Assembly: GCF_003989825.1 (NCBI RefSeq)
Contig: NZ_RZHE01000009.1
Coordinates: 1-57,984 of the forward strand
Source: Vreelandella populi
GTDB lineage: Bacteria > Pseudomonadota > Gammaproteobacteria > Pseudomonadales > Halomonadaceae
Length of the DNA stretch: 57,984 nt
Direction of reading: 5' to 3'
The stretch's first letter is position 1; each line of letters begins with the position of its first letter. The notes under the pieces are model-generated. The model made no database searches. It worked only from the letters and a program-made list of their open reading frames with translations, and was not told the DNA's origin. Positions 27,017-36,899 of the stretch are shown here, piece after piece. A program made the translations under genes and the position numbers.

Positions 27017-27790
27017 ATGCGCACTCTGCTTGTAGCTGATATGCACCTGAGCAGCGACACCCCTGAGATTAATCAGGGGTTTTATCGCTATTTGGATCAA
27101 ACCGCACAGGGAGCGAATGCCCTTTATATACTGGGCGATCTGTTTGATGCGTGGATTGGGGACGATCTGCTCGATACTCCCCATCCACTCAGCGCAGTAG
27201 CTCTAGAGGTAATTCAGCGTTTACGAAAACTAAGCGATAGCGGTACCGCTATATACTTAAGCCACGGTAATCGGGATTTTCTTTTAGGTGAGCGGTTTAT
27301 CAATGCCTGCCAGGCGACGCTGATTGCGGATGTCCAGGAAGTGGAACTTGAAGGCGTACCCGTTGTTCTGCTTCACGGTGACAGCCTGTGTACACAAGAT
27401 GACGCCTACATGGCCTTTCGCCAGCAGTCGCGTAATCCTGAATGGCAGGCGCAGATTCTAGCGCTCCCCCTAGAGCAGCGTCTTGAATTGGCCAAAAGCC
27501 TGCGCATGCAGTCAGGAGATGCGAACGCCAGCAAGGCCGAGGCTATCATGGATGTGACCCATCAGGAGGTGGTGAAACTGATGGAGCGCTACGGCGTTAT
27601 TACCATGATTCACGGTCATACGCATCGCCCCAAGGTTCATGACCTTACGGTTGAAGACGTGCCCGCTAAGCGCTTTGTACTGGGTGATTGGAATGCTCAG
27701 CATGGCTGGGACATCGTTATTGAACGCACTGAGCGCAATACCGCACCGCGGCTTCGCCAGTTTTCCTTGGCGACACCACCGGCAGCCTAA
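27017..27790 (+). CDS. lpxH: UDP-2,3-diacylglucosamine diphosphatase
   Basis: 257 residues, calcineurin-like metallophosphoesterase of lipid A synthesis that cleaves UDP-2,3-diacylglucosamine to lipid X and UMP. Metal ligands visible in order: D8-x-H10 (ADMH), GDLFDAWIGDD, HGNRDFL, LLHGDSLCT and HGHTHRP. Length matches the family (~240). Shares the transcription unit with ppiB and ends at a strong bidirectional terminator. Confidence 0.95.
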   Translation: MRTLLVADMHLSSDTPEINQGFYRYLDQTAQGANALYILGDLFDAWIGDDLLDTPHPLSAVALEVIQRLRKLSDSGTAIYLSHGNRDFLLGERFINACQATLIADVQEVELEGVPVVLLHGDSLCTQDDAYMAFRQQSRNPEWQAQILALPLEQRLELAKSLRMQSGDANASKAEAIMDVTHQEVVKLMERYGVITMIHGHTHRPKVHDLTVEDVPAKRFVLGDWNAQHGWDIVIERTERNTAPRLRQFSLATPPAA

Positions 27791-27859
27791 ACCGACGCAT
27801 TACGGCTCTCTTATTGGCAGCATTTGTTCAAATAGTACCTTTCACAATCAGCGCCCATT

Positions 27860-27889
27860 AAAAAAGCCGATCAAATGATCGGCTTTTTT
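27860..27889. terminator. Bidirectional terminator between lpxH and ppiD
   Basis: GCCGATCA (27866-27873) and TGATCGGC (27876-27883) make a perfect 8-pair stem flanked by six A on the left and six T on the right, giving a U-run on both strands between the convergent lpxH and ppiD genes. Confidence 0.92.
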
Positions 27890-27911
27890 GCGTTAGCGGT
27901 ATGGCTTAATT

Positions 27912-29729
27912 CTAACGTTCGATATCAGCATCGCGATGCAAGTCATCAATCAACCCTTGGATTACAAATTGAGCACGTAGCTGTTCGGCCATTTGAGCAA
28001 TAAAGCCCTGCATTTGCTCATCCGCTTCACCATCCGAGACCTCATCCAGCGCAACCAGAGCAGCCCCCTGGGGTAGCGCGATGGCACGATAGCGGCTTTC
28101 ACCCTCTTCAGGGTGCGGCATACGGAAGACTTCCTGTACTAAGGCCTGGGGTAAAGCAGTGTCAGACTGACGGCTAACGTTGGTGGCTTCCTGCCAGTCG
28201 GCGTCTACGGCGTTGCCTGAGGCAAGTTCGGCAGCCATCGCCCGGGCCTGCTCTAGTAACGCTTCCTGACGCTGCTGTAAGGCCACAGCCTGCTCTACTT
28301 CTTCGCGTACCTCATCCAGGCTAATCAGTGTTGCGTCACGCTGCTCGGCAACCCGCAACACCAGTCGACGATCATCATCCAGCTCAATTACTTCACTGTT
28401 GTAACGCTCTTCCAACACTTCATCACTGAATGCTTCGTCCAGAACGCCAGGCTCTGAAAGTACGCCCTCACCTTCGCCGCGGGCAAGCCAGTCGGTCTGG
28501 TTAAGCGTTAAATCCAGATCGTCAGCTACGCTTTGCAGGTCGTCAGCAGCAAAGCTTTCATCAATGAGCTGCTGCACCTTGGTATTAAACGCATTGTTGA
28601 CGTCATTCAAGGCAACGTTCTGGCGCAATACCTCCCGCTGATCTTCAAAAGAAGGCGCATCAATTTCCGTTACCTGAAGAATGTGAAAAGCACCGTCAAT
28701 TTCAACGACCCCAGATGTCTGACCCTCTTCAAGCGCGAAAGCGGTATTATCAAATTCACCGCCGAAAATACCGCGTGAGATAACCCCAAGGTCGCCACCC
28801 TCTTCAGCGCTTGCCGTATCATCAGAATAACGCAGAGCTGTATCGGCAAAGGACTCCCCTTCATCGAGCGCCTCGCGGGCAGTATCGGCAATATCGCGCG
28901 CTTGTTCACGAGTACGCTCATCGCCAAACGTCACCATGATGTGCGACACACGTCGATCAGCATCCCGGTTCTGCTCACGCCAGGCGCTACGCAGGGTATC
29001 TTCATCAACATCGCTTTCTGCCGCCATGGCCTGACGATCAATCAGCACATACTCGACGCGCACCTGCTCAGGGCGCTCAAAACGCTCCTGGTTGGCATCG
29101 TAGTACGCCTGCACCTGTTCATCGGTAACATTGATATCGATATCGGCATTGTCGCTATCCAAGAGCACGTAGCGGAAGCTGCGCGCTTGGCGCTGAAGCT
29201 CGGCCAGGCGAGCCTGCTCACTGGGCAGGCTGAAATCGCTGAACGCCAGACCTTGCTGTAGCTGCTGGCGCATGATATCTACCCGCAAGTCCTGACGGAA
29301 TGAAACCGGCGAATAACCCGCACCCGCTAGACGGTTGCGGAAAATATCGGCAGAAAAACGGCCGTTTTGATCATGAAATTCAGGTAGGCCAACAATAATT
29401 TGGTCTAACTGGGCATCAGAGACGTAAAAACCGCCATCGTCTGCATATTGAGTCAGCAACTGTTGAGTGATCAGTTGATCGAGCATGTCGTTGCGCAACG
29501 CACGCTCTTGCTCAGGAGGCACCTGGCCCGAGCGTAGCGCTCTTTGTACTTCAAGCTCAACCTGCTGGCGCATGATGGGCTCGCCGTTAACGCTTGCGAC
29601 TTCATTGGGATCACTGCCAAAAACACTGAACAGGGATTCCACTCCAAACAGCGCCATGGCAGCTACCATGAGACCGATAATAATTTTGGCGCCCCAGCTT
29701 CTGGAGCCATCTCGAATACTTTGCAGCAT
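27912..29729 (-). CDS. ppiD: Peptidyl-prolyl isomerase-like periplasmic chaperone PpiD
   Basis: 605 residues. One N-terminal membrane anchor (IIIGLMVAAMALFGVESLFSVFG, ~16-38), a SurA-like N-terminal chaperone domain (~40-200), a parvulin domain (~255-355: RRVSHIMVTFGDERTREQARDIADTAREALDEGESFADTALRYSDDTASAEEGGDLGVISRGIFGGEFDNTAFALEEG) and a further C-terminal region. Anchored at the SecYEG exit, it assists newly exported proteins. Acidic overall, as expected for periplasmic proteins of halophiles. Position after hupB is the classical tig-clpPX-lon-hupB-ppiD order. Confidence 0.95.
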   Translation of the reverse strand: MLQSIRDGSRSWGAKIIIGLMVAAMALFGVESLFSVFGSDPNEVASVNGEPIMRQQVELEVQRALRSGQVPPEQERALRNDMLDQLITQQLLTQYADDGGFYVSDAQLDQIIVGLPEFHDQNGRFSADIFRNRLAGAGYSPVSFRQDLRVDIMRQQLQQGLAFSDFSLPSEQARLAELQRQARSFRYVLLDSDNADIDINVTDEQVQAYYDANQERFERPEQVRVEYVLIDRQAMAAESDVDEDTLRSAWREQNRDADRRVSHIMVTFGDERTREQARDIADTAREALDEGESFADTALRYSDDTASAEEGGDLGVISRGIFGGEFDNTAFALEEGQTSGVVEIDGAFHILQVTEIDAPSFEDQREVLRQNVALNDVNNAFNTKVQQLIDESFAADDLQSVADDLDLTLNQTDWLARGEGEGVLSEPGVLDEAFSDEVLEERYNSEVIELDDDRRLVLRVAEQRDATLISLDEVREEVEQAVALQQRQEALLEQARAMAAELASGNAVDADWQEATNVSRQSDTALPQALVQEVFRMPHPEEGESRYRAIALPQGAALVALDEVSDGEADEQMQGFIAQMAEQLRAQFVIQGLIDDLHRDADIER

Positions 29730-29825
29730 GCTAGCCTCAGATCAACACAGCCATACAAATAAACCCTAACGTTGCCCGAAAAGTTGTTTTCGGATAACCC
29801 CTTAAATACCAGGCCAGAAAATAAC

Positions 29826-29855
29826 ATGGGCGCATCGCGGATGCGATGCGCCCAT
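29826..29855 (-). terminator. Terminator after hupB
   Basis: ATGGGCGCATCGC (29826-29838) and GCGATGCGCCCAT (29843-29855) form a perfect 13-pair stem with a 4-base loop, followed on the minus strand by the T-rich GTTATTTTC. It lies 25 bases after the hupB stop. Confidence 0.85.
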
Positions 29856-29879
29856 TAGCTTACCGTAAACGCAGGTCAA

Positions 29880-30152
29880 TTAGTTGACGGCGTCTTTCAA
29901 TGCCTTGCCTGCTTTGAAGCCAGGTACTTTTGCAGCTTTGATCTCGATCGGTTGGCCCGTCTGCGGGTTACGGCCAGTACGTGCAGCACGCTCTTTAATT
30001 GCGAAGGTACCAAAACCTACCAGTGAAACGCTTTCACCTTTCTTGAGGCTATCGGTGACAGACTCCACCATGGCATCCAATGCGCGGGTTGCCGCTGCTT
30101 TAGGAATATCGGCAGACGCGGCAATGGCTTCAATCAGCTCGGACTTATTCAC
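29880..30152 (-). CDS. hupB: DNA-binding protein HU-beta
   Basis: 90 residues, complete HU protein: [77 protein letters not shown]. The DNA-inserting arm with RNPQTGQPI is intact. HU bends and compacts DNA and works with IHF, whose alpha subunit is encoded at 37.6 kb. Flanked by its own terminator and by a 190-base gap to lon that should hold its promoter. Confidence 0.97.
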   Translation of the reverse strand: MNKSELIEAIAASADIPKAAATRALDAMVESVTDSLKKGESVSLVGFGTFAIKERAARTGRNPQTGQPIEIKAAKVPGFKAGKALKDAVN

Positions 30153-30342
30153 ACTTCACCCCTTAACTGTTTCAAAAAATGGCTCTGAACGGCATGGCCA
30201 CCAGAAGGTACAACCTCAAAGCATAGCTGCGTTTTATAGCAATGCCTTGAAACCTCTGTCAAGCAACCACACCGTGAAATGCCCGTTGCACAAGGCATTG
30301 GGCAAATTCACTATGTAAAATTAAAGACCGATGGCTTTAACA

Positions 30343-32745
30343 TTAATGGGTATTGGCGACCGTGGTAGCGCTCAACGATGCATCAGTGCCTTTCAGCGCG
30401 GCACCACCATCATTTTCATCACTTACCAAAGCTACCGCCAATACATCATCTATCCAGCGTACCGGGCGAATATCTAGAGGTCCTTTGATATTTTCCGGTA
30501 CTTCCTTGAGATCACGGCGGTTTTCTTCAGGAATCAAGACGGTCTTTATACCACCACGACGGGCTGCCAGCAATTTCTCCTTTAGCCCACCGATCGGCAA
30601 GACTTCACCGCGAAGGTTGACTTCACCTGTCATGGCAACATCACATCGCACTGCACGCTGCGTATAAGCCGACACCATGGCCGTTACCATCGCAATGCCC
30701 GCGCTCGGACCATCCTTGGGCGTCGCCCCTTCTGGCACATGAATGTGCAGGTCTTCGGTCTCAAAACGCGCAGAATCAATACCGAGGCTTTTAGCACGCG
30801 CTTTAACCACCGTCTGCGCGGCACTCACCGACTCCTTCATGACATCGCCAAGCGAGCCTGTCTTGTTGATACGTCCTTTGCCCGGCGTAACCACTGACTC
30901 AATACTTAGAAGCTCACCGCCTACCGATGTCCAGGCAAGCCCCGTTACACGACCCACCTGGTCATCCTGCTCGGCCAACCCATAGCTGTAGCGCCGGACG
31001 CCTGCATAGTCCTCGATCTGCTCAGCCGAGAGGGTCTGCGTTTTATCAAGCTTCTTCTTCTCGAGGCGCTCGCGCAGCACCTTGCGGCTCACCTTGGCAA
31101 TCTGACGCTCAAGCTCACGCACACCGGCTTCACGCGTATAGTAACGAATCAGCTCAAGCAAGGCGTCTTCATTGAGCGCCAGCTCGCTGTCTTTAAGGCC
31201 GTTAGCTGCCAGTTGCTTGGGCAACAGGTAGCGCTTGGCAATCGCTAGTTTCTCGTCTTCCGTATACCCCGGCAGACGAATAATTTCCATACGGTCCAAA
31301 AGCGGGCCAGGAATATTCATCGAGTTGGCAGTACAGATAAACAGCGTCTCGGAGAGATCGTAATCAAGCTCCAGATAGTGATCGCTGAAACTGTTATTCT
31401 GCTCAGGATCCAGCACTTCAAGTAGCGCTGATGCAGGATCGCCACGGTGATCCATGCCTAGCTTATCTACTTCATCGAGCAGGAATAGCGGGTTCTTCAC
31501 GCCCGCCCGGCTCATGCGCTGCATCAGCTTACCAGGCAGCGAACCGATATAGGTGCGTCGATGGCCACGAATTTCAGACTCATCGCGTACGCCGCCCAAA
31601 GCCAGACGGACATACTTACGGTTGGTCGCCTTGGCGATCGACTGCCCCAGCGAGGTTTTACCCACTCCAGGCGGGCCTACCAGGCATAGCACTGGGCCTT
31701 TCATCTTGCGTACGCGCTTTTGTACAGCCAGGTACTCAAGAATCCGGGCTTTAACTTCTTCCAAACCGTAATGATCTTCATCAAGTACTTCCTGGGCTTT
31801 AACCAGGTCGTGCTTGACGCGGGTACGTTTTTTCCAAGGAATAGCCACCAACCAATCAAGATAAGAGCGCACCACCGTTGCTTCAGCGGAATTGGTCGCC
31901 ATCATCTTGAGCTTGTTAAGCTCTTGATTGGCTTTATCGGATGCCTCCTGGGGCATGCCCGACTCTTTGATAGCCTGTTCGTACTTTTCCGCTTCATTAG
32001 GCACATTATCAAGCTCACCCATCTCTTTCTGGATGGCTTTCATCTGCTCGTTCAGATAGTACTCGCGCTGGGTTTTTTCCATCTGCTCCTTAACACGCGA
32101 GCGGATGCGCTTTTCTACCTGCAGCAGATCAATTTCGGACTCGATAAGCGCCATCAGATGCTCGATACGATCACGCACCCGATCCATTTCCAGCAGCTCC
32201 TGCTTATCGCCAATCTTGAGCGACAAGTGAGCGCAGATGGTGTCTACCAGCCGGCTCGGATCTTCGATGCCCGCAAGAGAGTTAAGCACCTCATTAGGTA
32301 CTTTTTTGGACAGTTTGACGTACTGCTCGAACTGATTGAGCAGTACGCGCACTAATGCTTCCTGCTCACGGCTAGTCAGCGGCTCACTCTCACGCGGTGA
32401 AAGGTACGCTTGGGTATAACCCGCCTCGTTTTCTTCAATTTCGAGCACATCGGCACGGAAGCTTCCCTCGATCAACACCTTAACGGTGCCGTCAGGTAGC
32501 TTGAGCAGCTGCATGATATCCGCCACGGTTCCCATGGCGTAGAGGTCAGCATTATCGGGCTCGTCTTGAGAGGCCTCACGCTGAGCCACTAGCAATACAC
32601 GCTTATCCGCCTCCATCGCTGCTTCAAGCGCCTGGATAGACTTTTCGCGTCCAACAAACAGCGGAATGACCATTTGCGGGTAAACCACAACATCCCGCAA
32701 CGGCAATAAGGGTAGACATTGAGTCTGTTCGGCGTTCTGCTGCAT
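30343..32745 (-). CDS. lon: ATP-dependent protease Lon
   Basis: 800 residues. N-terminal substrate-recognition domain (LPLLPLRDVVVYPQMVIPLFVGREKSI), AAA+ module with Walker A GPPGVGKTS and Walker B LFLLDEVDKLG, and the C-terminal protease domain with the Ser-Lys dyad (catalytic Ser in PKDGPSAG, Lys in GGLKEKLLAA). Degrades misfolded and regulatory proteins. The 118 bases between the clpX terminator and lon contain a 10-base direct repeat and a CTTGAT/ATCAAG dyad that may belong to its promoter. Confidence 0.97.
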   Translation of the reverse strand: MQQNAEQTQCLPLLPLRDVVVYPQMVIPLFVGREKSIQALEAAMEADKRVLLVAQREASQDEPDNADLYAMGTVADIMQLLKLPDGTVKVLIEGSFRADVLEIEENEAGYTQAYLSPRESEPLTSREQEALVRVLLNQFEQYVKLSKKVPNEVLNSLAGIEDPSRLVDTICAHLSLKIGDKQELLEMDRVRDRIEHLMALIESEIDLLQVEKRIRSRVKEQMEKTQREYYLNEQMKAIQKEMGELDNVPNEAEKYEQAIKESGMPQEASDKANQELNKLKMMATNSAEATVVRSYLDWLVAIPWKKRTRVKHDLVKAQEVLDEDHYGLEEVKARILEYLAVQKRVRKMKGPVLCLVGPPGVGKTSLGQSIAKATNRKYVRLALGGVRDESEIRGHRRTYIGSLPGKLMQRMSRAGVKNPLFLLDEVDKLGMDHRGDPASALLEVLDPEQNNSFSDHYLELDYDLSETLFICTANSMNIPGPLLDRMEIIRLPGYTEDEKLAIAKRYLLPKQLAANGLKDSELALNEDALLELIRYYTREAGVRELERQIAKVSRKVLRERLEKKKLDKTQTLSAEQIEDYAGVRRYSYGLAEQDDQVGRVTGLAWTSVGGELLSIESVVTPGKGRINKTGSLGDVMKESVSAAQTVVKARAKSLGIDSARFETEDLHIHVPEGATPKDGPSAGIAMVTAMVSAYTQRAVRCDVAMTGEVNLRGEVLPIGGLKEKLLAARRGGIKTVLIPEENRRDLKEVPENIKGPLDIRPVRWIDDVLAVALVSDENDGGAALKGTDASLSATTVANTH

Positions 32746-32775
32746 CGCAGACGTTCCTCAACAATCGGATGAGCA

Positions 32776-32848
32776 CTTGATGTAGACATCTGATCAAGCA
32801 CATCACTGTATGAAAAGTACTACGCAGTGTAGGGCATGCTACGCAGTG
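32776..32848. promoter_or_regulatory. Repeat-containing lon promoter region
   Basis: CTACGCAGTG occurs twice in direct orientation (32820-32829 and 32839-32848, 19 bases start to start), and CTTGAT (32776-32781) pairs with ATCAAG (32793-32798). These lie between the clpX terminator and the lon start. Their spacing of near two helical turns suits a regulator site. I see no convincing heat-shock promoter by eye. Confidence 0.4.
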
Positions 32849-32863
32849 ACACCTTATGAACAA

Positions 32864-32889
32864 CAAGGGGTCGCATAGGCGACCCCTTG
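32864..32889 (-). terminator. Terminator after clpX
   Basis: CAAGGGGTCGC (32864-32874) and GCGACCCCTTG (32879-32889) form a perfect 11-pair stem with a 4-base loop, followed on the minus strand by TTGTTC. It separates clpX from lon. Confidence 0.8.
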
Positions 32890-32935
32890 GTTTGGCGCAG
32901 GCGGTTGAAGCTAGGCCGTAGCTATCAATCCCTCT

Positions 32936-34216
32936 CTAGCCATCAGTCCCATCAACGCGTGCCTCTTCTTGCTTGGAATACATCAAGAGCGGCTCGCTTT
33001 CACCGGCAATGACTGAACCATCAATCACCACCTTGCTGACATTTTCCAATGATGGAATCTCATACATGGTGTCAAGCAGAACCGATTCAAGTATCGAGCG
33101 CAGGCCACGAGCACCTGTTTTACGCTCCATTGCCTTGGATGCCACCGCACGCAGCGCGTCATCTCTGAACTCGAGCGTTACGCCTTCCATTTCGAAGAGC
33201 TTGGCATACTGCTTGACCAGCGAGTTTTTCGGCTCTGTCAGAATCTGAATCAGCGCATCTTCGTTAAGCTCGGTCAACGTTGCGATAACCGGTAAACGCC
33301 CCACGAATTCCGGGATCAAACCGAATTTCACAAGATCCTCAGGCTCAACGTCGGCTAACAGCTCGCCAACACCGCGCGATGACTCTTTGCTTTTCACGCT
33401 TGCATTAAAGCCGATTCCGCCTTTCTCAGCGCGGTCACGAATAACCTTATCAAGCCCTGCGAAAGCACCACCCACGATAAACAGAATATTGCCGGTATTA
33501 ACCTGGACAAACTCCTGCTGAGGGTGCTTTCGGCCGCCCTGAGGCGGTACAGAAGCAGTAGTTCCCTCGATCAGCTTGAGAAGCGCCTGCTGTACGCCCT
33601 CGCCCGACACGTCACGCGTAATTGACGGGTTATCGGATTTACGCGAAATCTTGTCGATTTCATCGATGTAGACAATGCCACGCTCGGCCTTCTCTACATC
33701 GTAATCACATTTCTGCAGCAGCTTCTGGATGATATTTTCAACATCCTCACCCACGTAACCTGCTTCAGTCAGTGTTGTTGCATCCGCAATGGTAAAAGGT
33801 ACGTTCAATAAACGCGCCATGGTTTCCGCCAGCAGCGTTTTACCGCTACCAGTAGGACCGATGAGCAGAATATTAGATTTACCTAGTTCAACATCGCCTT
33901 CACGCACGTCCGTTTTCAGACGCTTGTAGTGGTTGTAAACCGCTACAGACAGCACCATCTTGGCACGGTCTTGTCCGATGACGTAATCGTCTAGTGTATG
34001 GCGAATTTCGCGAGGCGTAGGTAAACGCTCTTCATCGCTCTCGGCATCGGCTTCGAGAACTTCCTCGCGAATGATGTCATTACACAAGTCGACACACTCA
34101 TCGCAGATATATACGGATGGGCCAGCAATTAATTTACGCACTTCGTTTTGATTTTTTCCACAAAACGAGCAGTAGAGTAATTTACCACCTTCATCCTTGC
34201 CTTTGCCGTCGGCCAT
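32936..34216 (-). CDS. clpX: ClpX, ATPase subunit of ClpXP protease
   Basis: 426 residues. N-terminal C4 zinc domain ([12 protein letters not shown]...[10 protein letters not shown]), AAA+ domain with Walker A GPTGSGKT, Walker [11 protein letters not shown], the arginine-finger region and the IGF-type ClpP-docking loop (GIGFNASV). Unfolds substrates and feeds them to ClpP. Follows clpP by 74 bases in the same direction, in the usual clpP-clpX unit. Confidence 0.97.
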   Translation of the reverse strand: MADGKGKDEGGKLLYCSFCGKNQNEVRKLIAGPSVYICDECVDLCNDIIREEVLEADAESDEERLPTPREIRHTLDDYVIGQDRAKMVLSVAVYNHYKRLKTDVREGDVELGKSNILLIGPTGSGKTLLAETMARLLNVPFTIADATTLTEAGYVGEDVENIIQKLLQKCDYDVEKAERGIVYIDEIDKISRKSDNPSITRDVSGEGVQQALLKLIEGTTASVPPQGGRKHPQQEFVQVNTGNILFIVGGAFAGLDKVIRDRAEKGGIGFNASVKSKESSRGVGELLADVEPEDLVKFGLIPEFVGRLPVIATLTELNEDALIQILTEPKNSLVKQYAKLFEMEGVTLEFRDDALRAVASKAMERKTGARGLRSILESVLLDTMYEIPSLENVSKVVIDGSVIAGESEPLLMYSKQEEARVDGTDG

Positions 34217-34290
34217 TCGCGTACCTCTGTCACTGCGGCGGCTTACACCGCCATAAAAGCTCGTTAGAAAAGCAAAACCTCATCACGCTA

Positions 34291-34908
34291 TCAGGATGTA
34301 GGCCGCTTATCCAGCACTGCGTCAATCAAGCCATACTCTTGAGCTTTATTGGCGCTCATGAAGTTGTCGCGATCCGTATCACGAGAAACCGTTTCCAGGT
34401 CTTGACCAGTATGATGGGCCAGAATCTGGTTCAGTTTTTCGCGAATACCCAAAATTTCGCGGGTATGAATTTCAATATCAGACGCCTGGCCCTGATAACC
34501 GCCTAACGGCTGATGGATCATGACACGGGAATTAGGTAAGCAGTAACGCTTGCCTGCTGCACCTGCAGTCAATAGCAGTGCGCCCATGCTGGCTGCCTGA
34601 CCAATACATACGGTTGACACATCAGGCTTGATAAACTGCATGGTGTCATAAATCGACATGCCAGCTGTCACCGAGCCGCCAGGAGAATTGATATACAGAT
34701 GAATGTCCTTATCGGGGTTTTCCGACTCGAGGAACAGCATCTGGGCTACCACCAGATTGGCCATGTAGTCTTCAACAGGGCCAACCAGGAAAATCACACG
34801 CTCTTTCAACAAGCGCGAGTAAATATCGTAGGCTCTTTCCCCTTTGGCGCTTTGCTCAACCACCATAGGCACTAAACCGCCGGCATTTTGAATATCAAAC
34901 TCACTCAT
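34291..34908 (-). CDS. clpP: ClpP, proteolytic subunit of ClpXP/ClpAP
   Basis: 205 residues. Catalytic Ser in [12 protein letters not shown], His in [19 protein letters not shown], and Asp in the DTDRDNFMS segment. A short propeptide precedes [23 protein letters not shown], as in E. coli ClpP. Sits between tig and clpX; a short hairpin in the 67-base tig-clpP gap may moderate read-through. Confidence 0.97.
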   Translation of the reverse strand: MSEFDIQNAGGLVPMVVEQSAKGERAYDIYSRLLKERVIFLVGPVEDYMANLVVAQMLFLESENPDKDIHLYINSPGGSVTAGMSIYDTMQFIKPDVSTVCIGQAASMGALLLTAGAAGKRYCLPNSRVMIHQPLGGYQGQASDIEIHTREILGIREKLNQILAHHTGQDLETVSRDTDRDNFMSANKAQEYGLIDAVLDKRPTS

Positions 34909-34939
34909 TCAGGTGATTCCTTGCGTCCGGTGAGGGAAA

Positions 34940-34961
34940 GGCGCACCGAAAACGATGCGCC
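34940..34961 (-). terminator. Hairpin between tig and clpP
   Basis: GGCGCA (34940-34945) and TGCGCC (34956-34961), with an inner CG-AAAA-CG, form a short stem with one mismatch just after the tig stop. No U-run follows, so partial termination or an RNA-processing site is more likely than full termination. Confidence 0.4.
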
Positions 34962-34975
34962 GCGCTGACGGGTAC

Positions 34976-36328
34976 TTAGGCGCTCTCTTTCTCGCCCTCT
35001 TCGGCACCCTCGTCTTGTTCAGCTTGCTGCTGAGCGGCAGCCAATGCTTGCTGATAAGACATTTCAACGTCTTTAACGTTCGTTTGCTCAAGCAGCTTAT
35101 CTACTGCTTTCTCTTCGAGAATGGCAGATTTTACCTGAGTTTTCAGCTGGTCGTTGCTCATGTAGTACTCAACAACCTCGGAAGGATCCTGGTACTGCTC
35201 GGCCAGCTCTTCAACCTTCGCCTTAATCGCATCGTCGTTGGCATCAAGTTCGTTGGCCTTGATAACTTCAGCCAGCAACAAACCTACCTGCACACGACCC
35301 TTGGCCTGCTCTTCGAAAAGCTCGTTAGGCAGCTGGCTGACATCGAAGTCCTCGCCCAGGCCGAACTGCTGTGCCGCCTGACGCTTCATAGCATCAGTCT
35401 CTTGCTGAACCAGAGCGCTGGGCACGGGAATATCATTGGCTTTTTTCAACGCATCCAGTACTTGCTGCTTGACACGATTATCAACCGCCTGGGTTGCTTC
35501 ACGGGTCATATTCTTCTTGATCTCGGCGCGGAATTTTTCCTGATCTCCGTCTTCAACACCGAAGCGCTCGATGAAACTAGCATCAACTTCCGGCAGCTGC
35601 TGAGTACTGACTTTATGAACCGTTACCTTGAAGCTCGCCTCTTTACCCGCCAGGTGTTCGGCCTGGTAATCTTCAGGGAAAGTGACTTCAATAGTTTTCT
35701 CTTCACCGGCTTTGGCGCCAATCAGTTGTGCTTCAAAGCCTGGGATGAAACTGTTTGAACCGATAACCAGCGCATGGCCTTCAGCGCTACCGCCTTCAAA
35801 CGGCTCGTCGCCAATGAAGCCCTGAAAATCAATTGTTACTTGATCGCCATCAGCAGCTGCTGCATCGGTTTCCTGCCAATCGGCGTTCTGCTTGCGCAGA
35901 GTTTCGATCATTTCGTCAACGTCAGCGTCGCTAACATTAACGACCGGGCGCTCAACCTCAGTACCTTCTATAGAGGTAAGCTCAACCTGCGGGTAGATTT
36001 CCATGATCGCCACGAACTCAAGATCCTTGCCCTCCTCGTTTACCTGGGGTTCGATCTGAGGGTAGCCAGCAGGATTGAGGCTCTCTTCGGTGATCGCACG
36101 AACGTAGCGCTCGCGCATTACTTCACCGACTACTTCGCTGCGAACGCTGTCGCCGTAGCGCTGACGCACTACTGCCATCGGTACCCGGCCCTGGCGAAAA
36201 CCATTCAGGCGAACGTTTTTCGCAGTGTCTTTCAAGCGAGTGCTGACAGCCTCGTCGATTTCGGCAGCCGGTACCTGAATAGTGATACGGCGTTCGATCT
36301 GGGAGGTTGTCTCGACGGAAACTTGCAT
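34976..36328 (-). CDS. tig: Trigger factor (ribosome-associated chaperone)
   Basis: 450 residues. N-terminal ribosome-binding domain (MQVSVETTSQIERRITIQVPA, with the FRQGRVP signature loop NGFRQGRVPMAVVRQRYG), FKBP-type isomerase domain (~155-245: GDQVTIDFQGFIGDEPFEGGSAEGHALVIGSNSFIPGFE) and a helical C-terminal chaperone domain ending in an acidic Gln/Glu-rich tail. Binds nascent chains at the ribosome exit. First gene of the tig-clpP-clpX region. Confidence 0.96.
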   Translation of the reverse strand: MQVSVETTSQIERRITIQVPAAEIDEAVSTRLKDTAKNVRLNGFRQGRVPMAVVRQRYGDSVRSEVVGEVMRERYVRAITEESLNPAGYPQIEPQVNEEGKDLEFVAIMEIYPQVELTSIEGTEVERPVVNVSDADVDEMIETLRKQNADWQETDAAAADGDQVTIDFQGFIGDEPFEGGSAEGHALVIGSNSFIPGFEAQLIGAKAGEEKTIEVTFPEDYQAEHLAGKEASFKVTVHKVSTQQLPEVDASFIERFGVEDGDQEKFRAEIKKNMTREATQAVDNRVKQQVLDALKKANDIPVPSALVQQETDAMKRQAAQQFGLGEDFDVSQLPNELFEEQAKGRVQVGLLLAEVIKANELDANDDAIKAKVEELAEQYQDPSEVVEYYMSNDQLKTQVKSAILEEKAVDKLLEQTNVKDVEMSYQQALAAAQQQAEQDEGAEEGEKESA

Positions 36329-36521
36329 GAATTGTCCTCTAGCGGCTGGGCGTTATGTTGACTGTGTTTAATAAGATCAAAAGGGCAATTTTAAGAACCC
36401 TGACGCACGGTGGCAAGCGCCATGCTCGCAAGATGGGGGCATTGCGATTAATTACAAGGCAATTAGTGACTAATTTATTACTTTTAAGTCCTGAATTACA
36501 GCAATCATTATTTGAAACAAC

Positions 36522-36896
36522 TTATGTTTGGTGTTTAGGCCCCCACCATAAACTGACGGCATGAATCAGCAGTCCGCAGGTAGCTGCATGGGAAATAAAC
36601 ACCTGCCAACTAATCCAAGCGGTAAAAAGAGTGTGCCAGAGGCCCATAATCGCAGCTCCCGCTATCAACATGAGCACAAGCCGCGCGCAGAGTCGAGGCA
36701 GCTGCTTTCGCTCATCAACTGAAAGTAGGCGCCATTGGGCCACCGCAGCCGTGGCTACCAGCGCCACTCCCATCAAGATAAGCGTTTGCCTCGTACCATG
36801 GCCACCGGCCATAAAGCGCGGCAAGGCGGCCAGCATTACCACACATAGCCCAAGCGCTACGCTGACCCGCTCGGCTGAATAAGGCTTAGGTTGCAT
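36522..36896 (-). CDS. Small membrane protein, function unknown
   Basis: 124 residues with about four hydrophobic segments (ALGLCVVMLAALPRFM, TLILMGVALVATAAVA, LVLMLIAGAAIMGLW, FISHAATCGLLIHAV). No family recognised. Its ATG lies 3 bases after the stop of the MioC-like flavodoxin gene, so the two are probably co-transcribed. Composition resembles the neighbouring genes, with no sign of transfer. A role linked to the flavodoxin cannot be read from sequence. Confidence 0.75.
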   Translation of the reverse strand: MQPKPYSAERVSVALGLCVVMLAALPRFMAGGHGTRQTLILMGVALVATAAVAQWRLLSVDERKQLPRLCARLVLMLIAGAAIMGLWHTLFTAWISWQVFISHAATCGLLIHAVSLWWGPKHQT

Positions 36897-36899
36897 TGG

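Noticed and set aside
31720..32355. 211-codon plus-strand frame opposite lon
   Set aside because: Shadow of lon, with no motif and no start signal.
34955..35758. 267-codon plus-strand open frame opposite tig
   Set aside because: It is antisense to a complete, conserved tig gene, has no ribosome site or family signature, and its hydrophobic leucine-rich composition is what the complement of an acidic protein gives.
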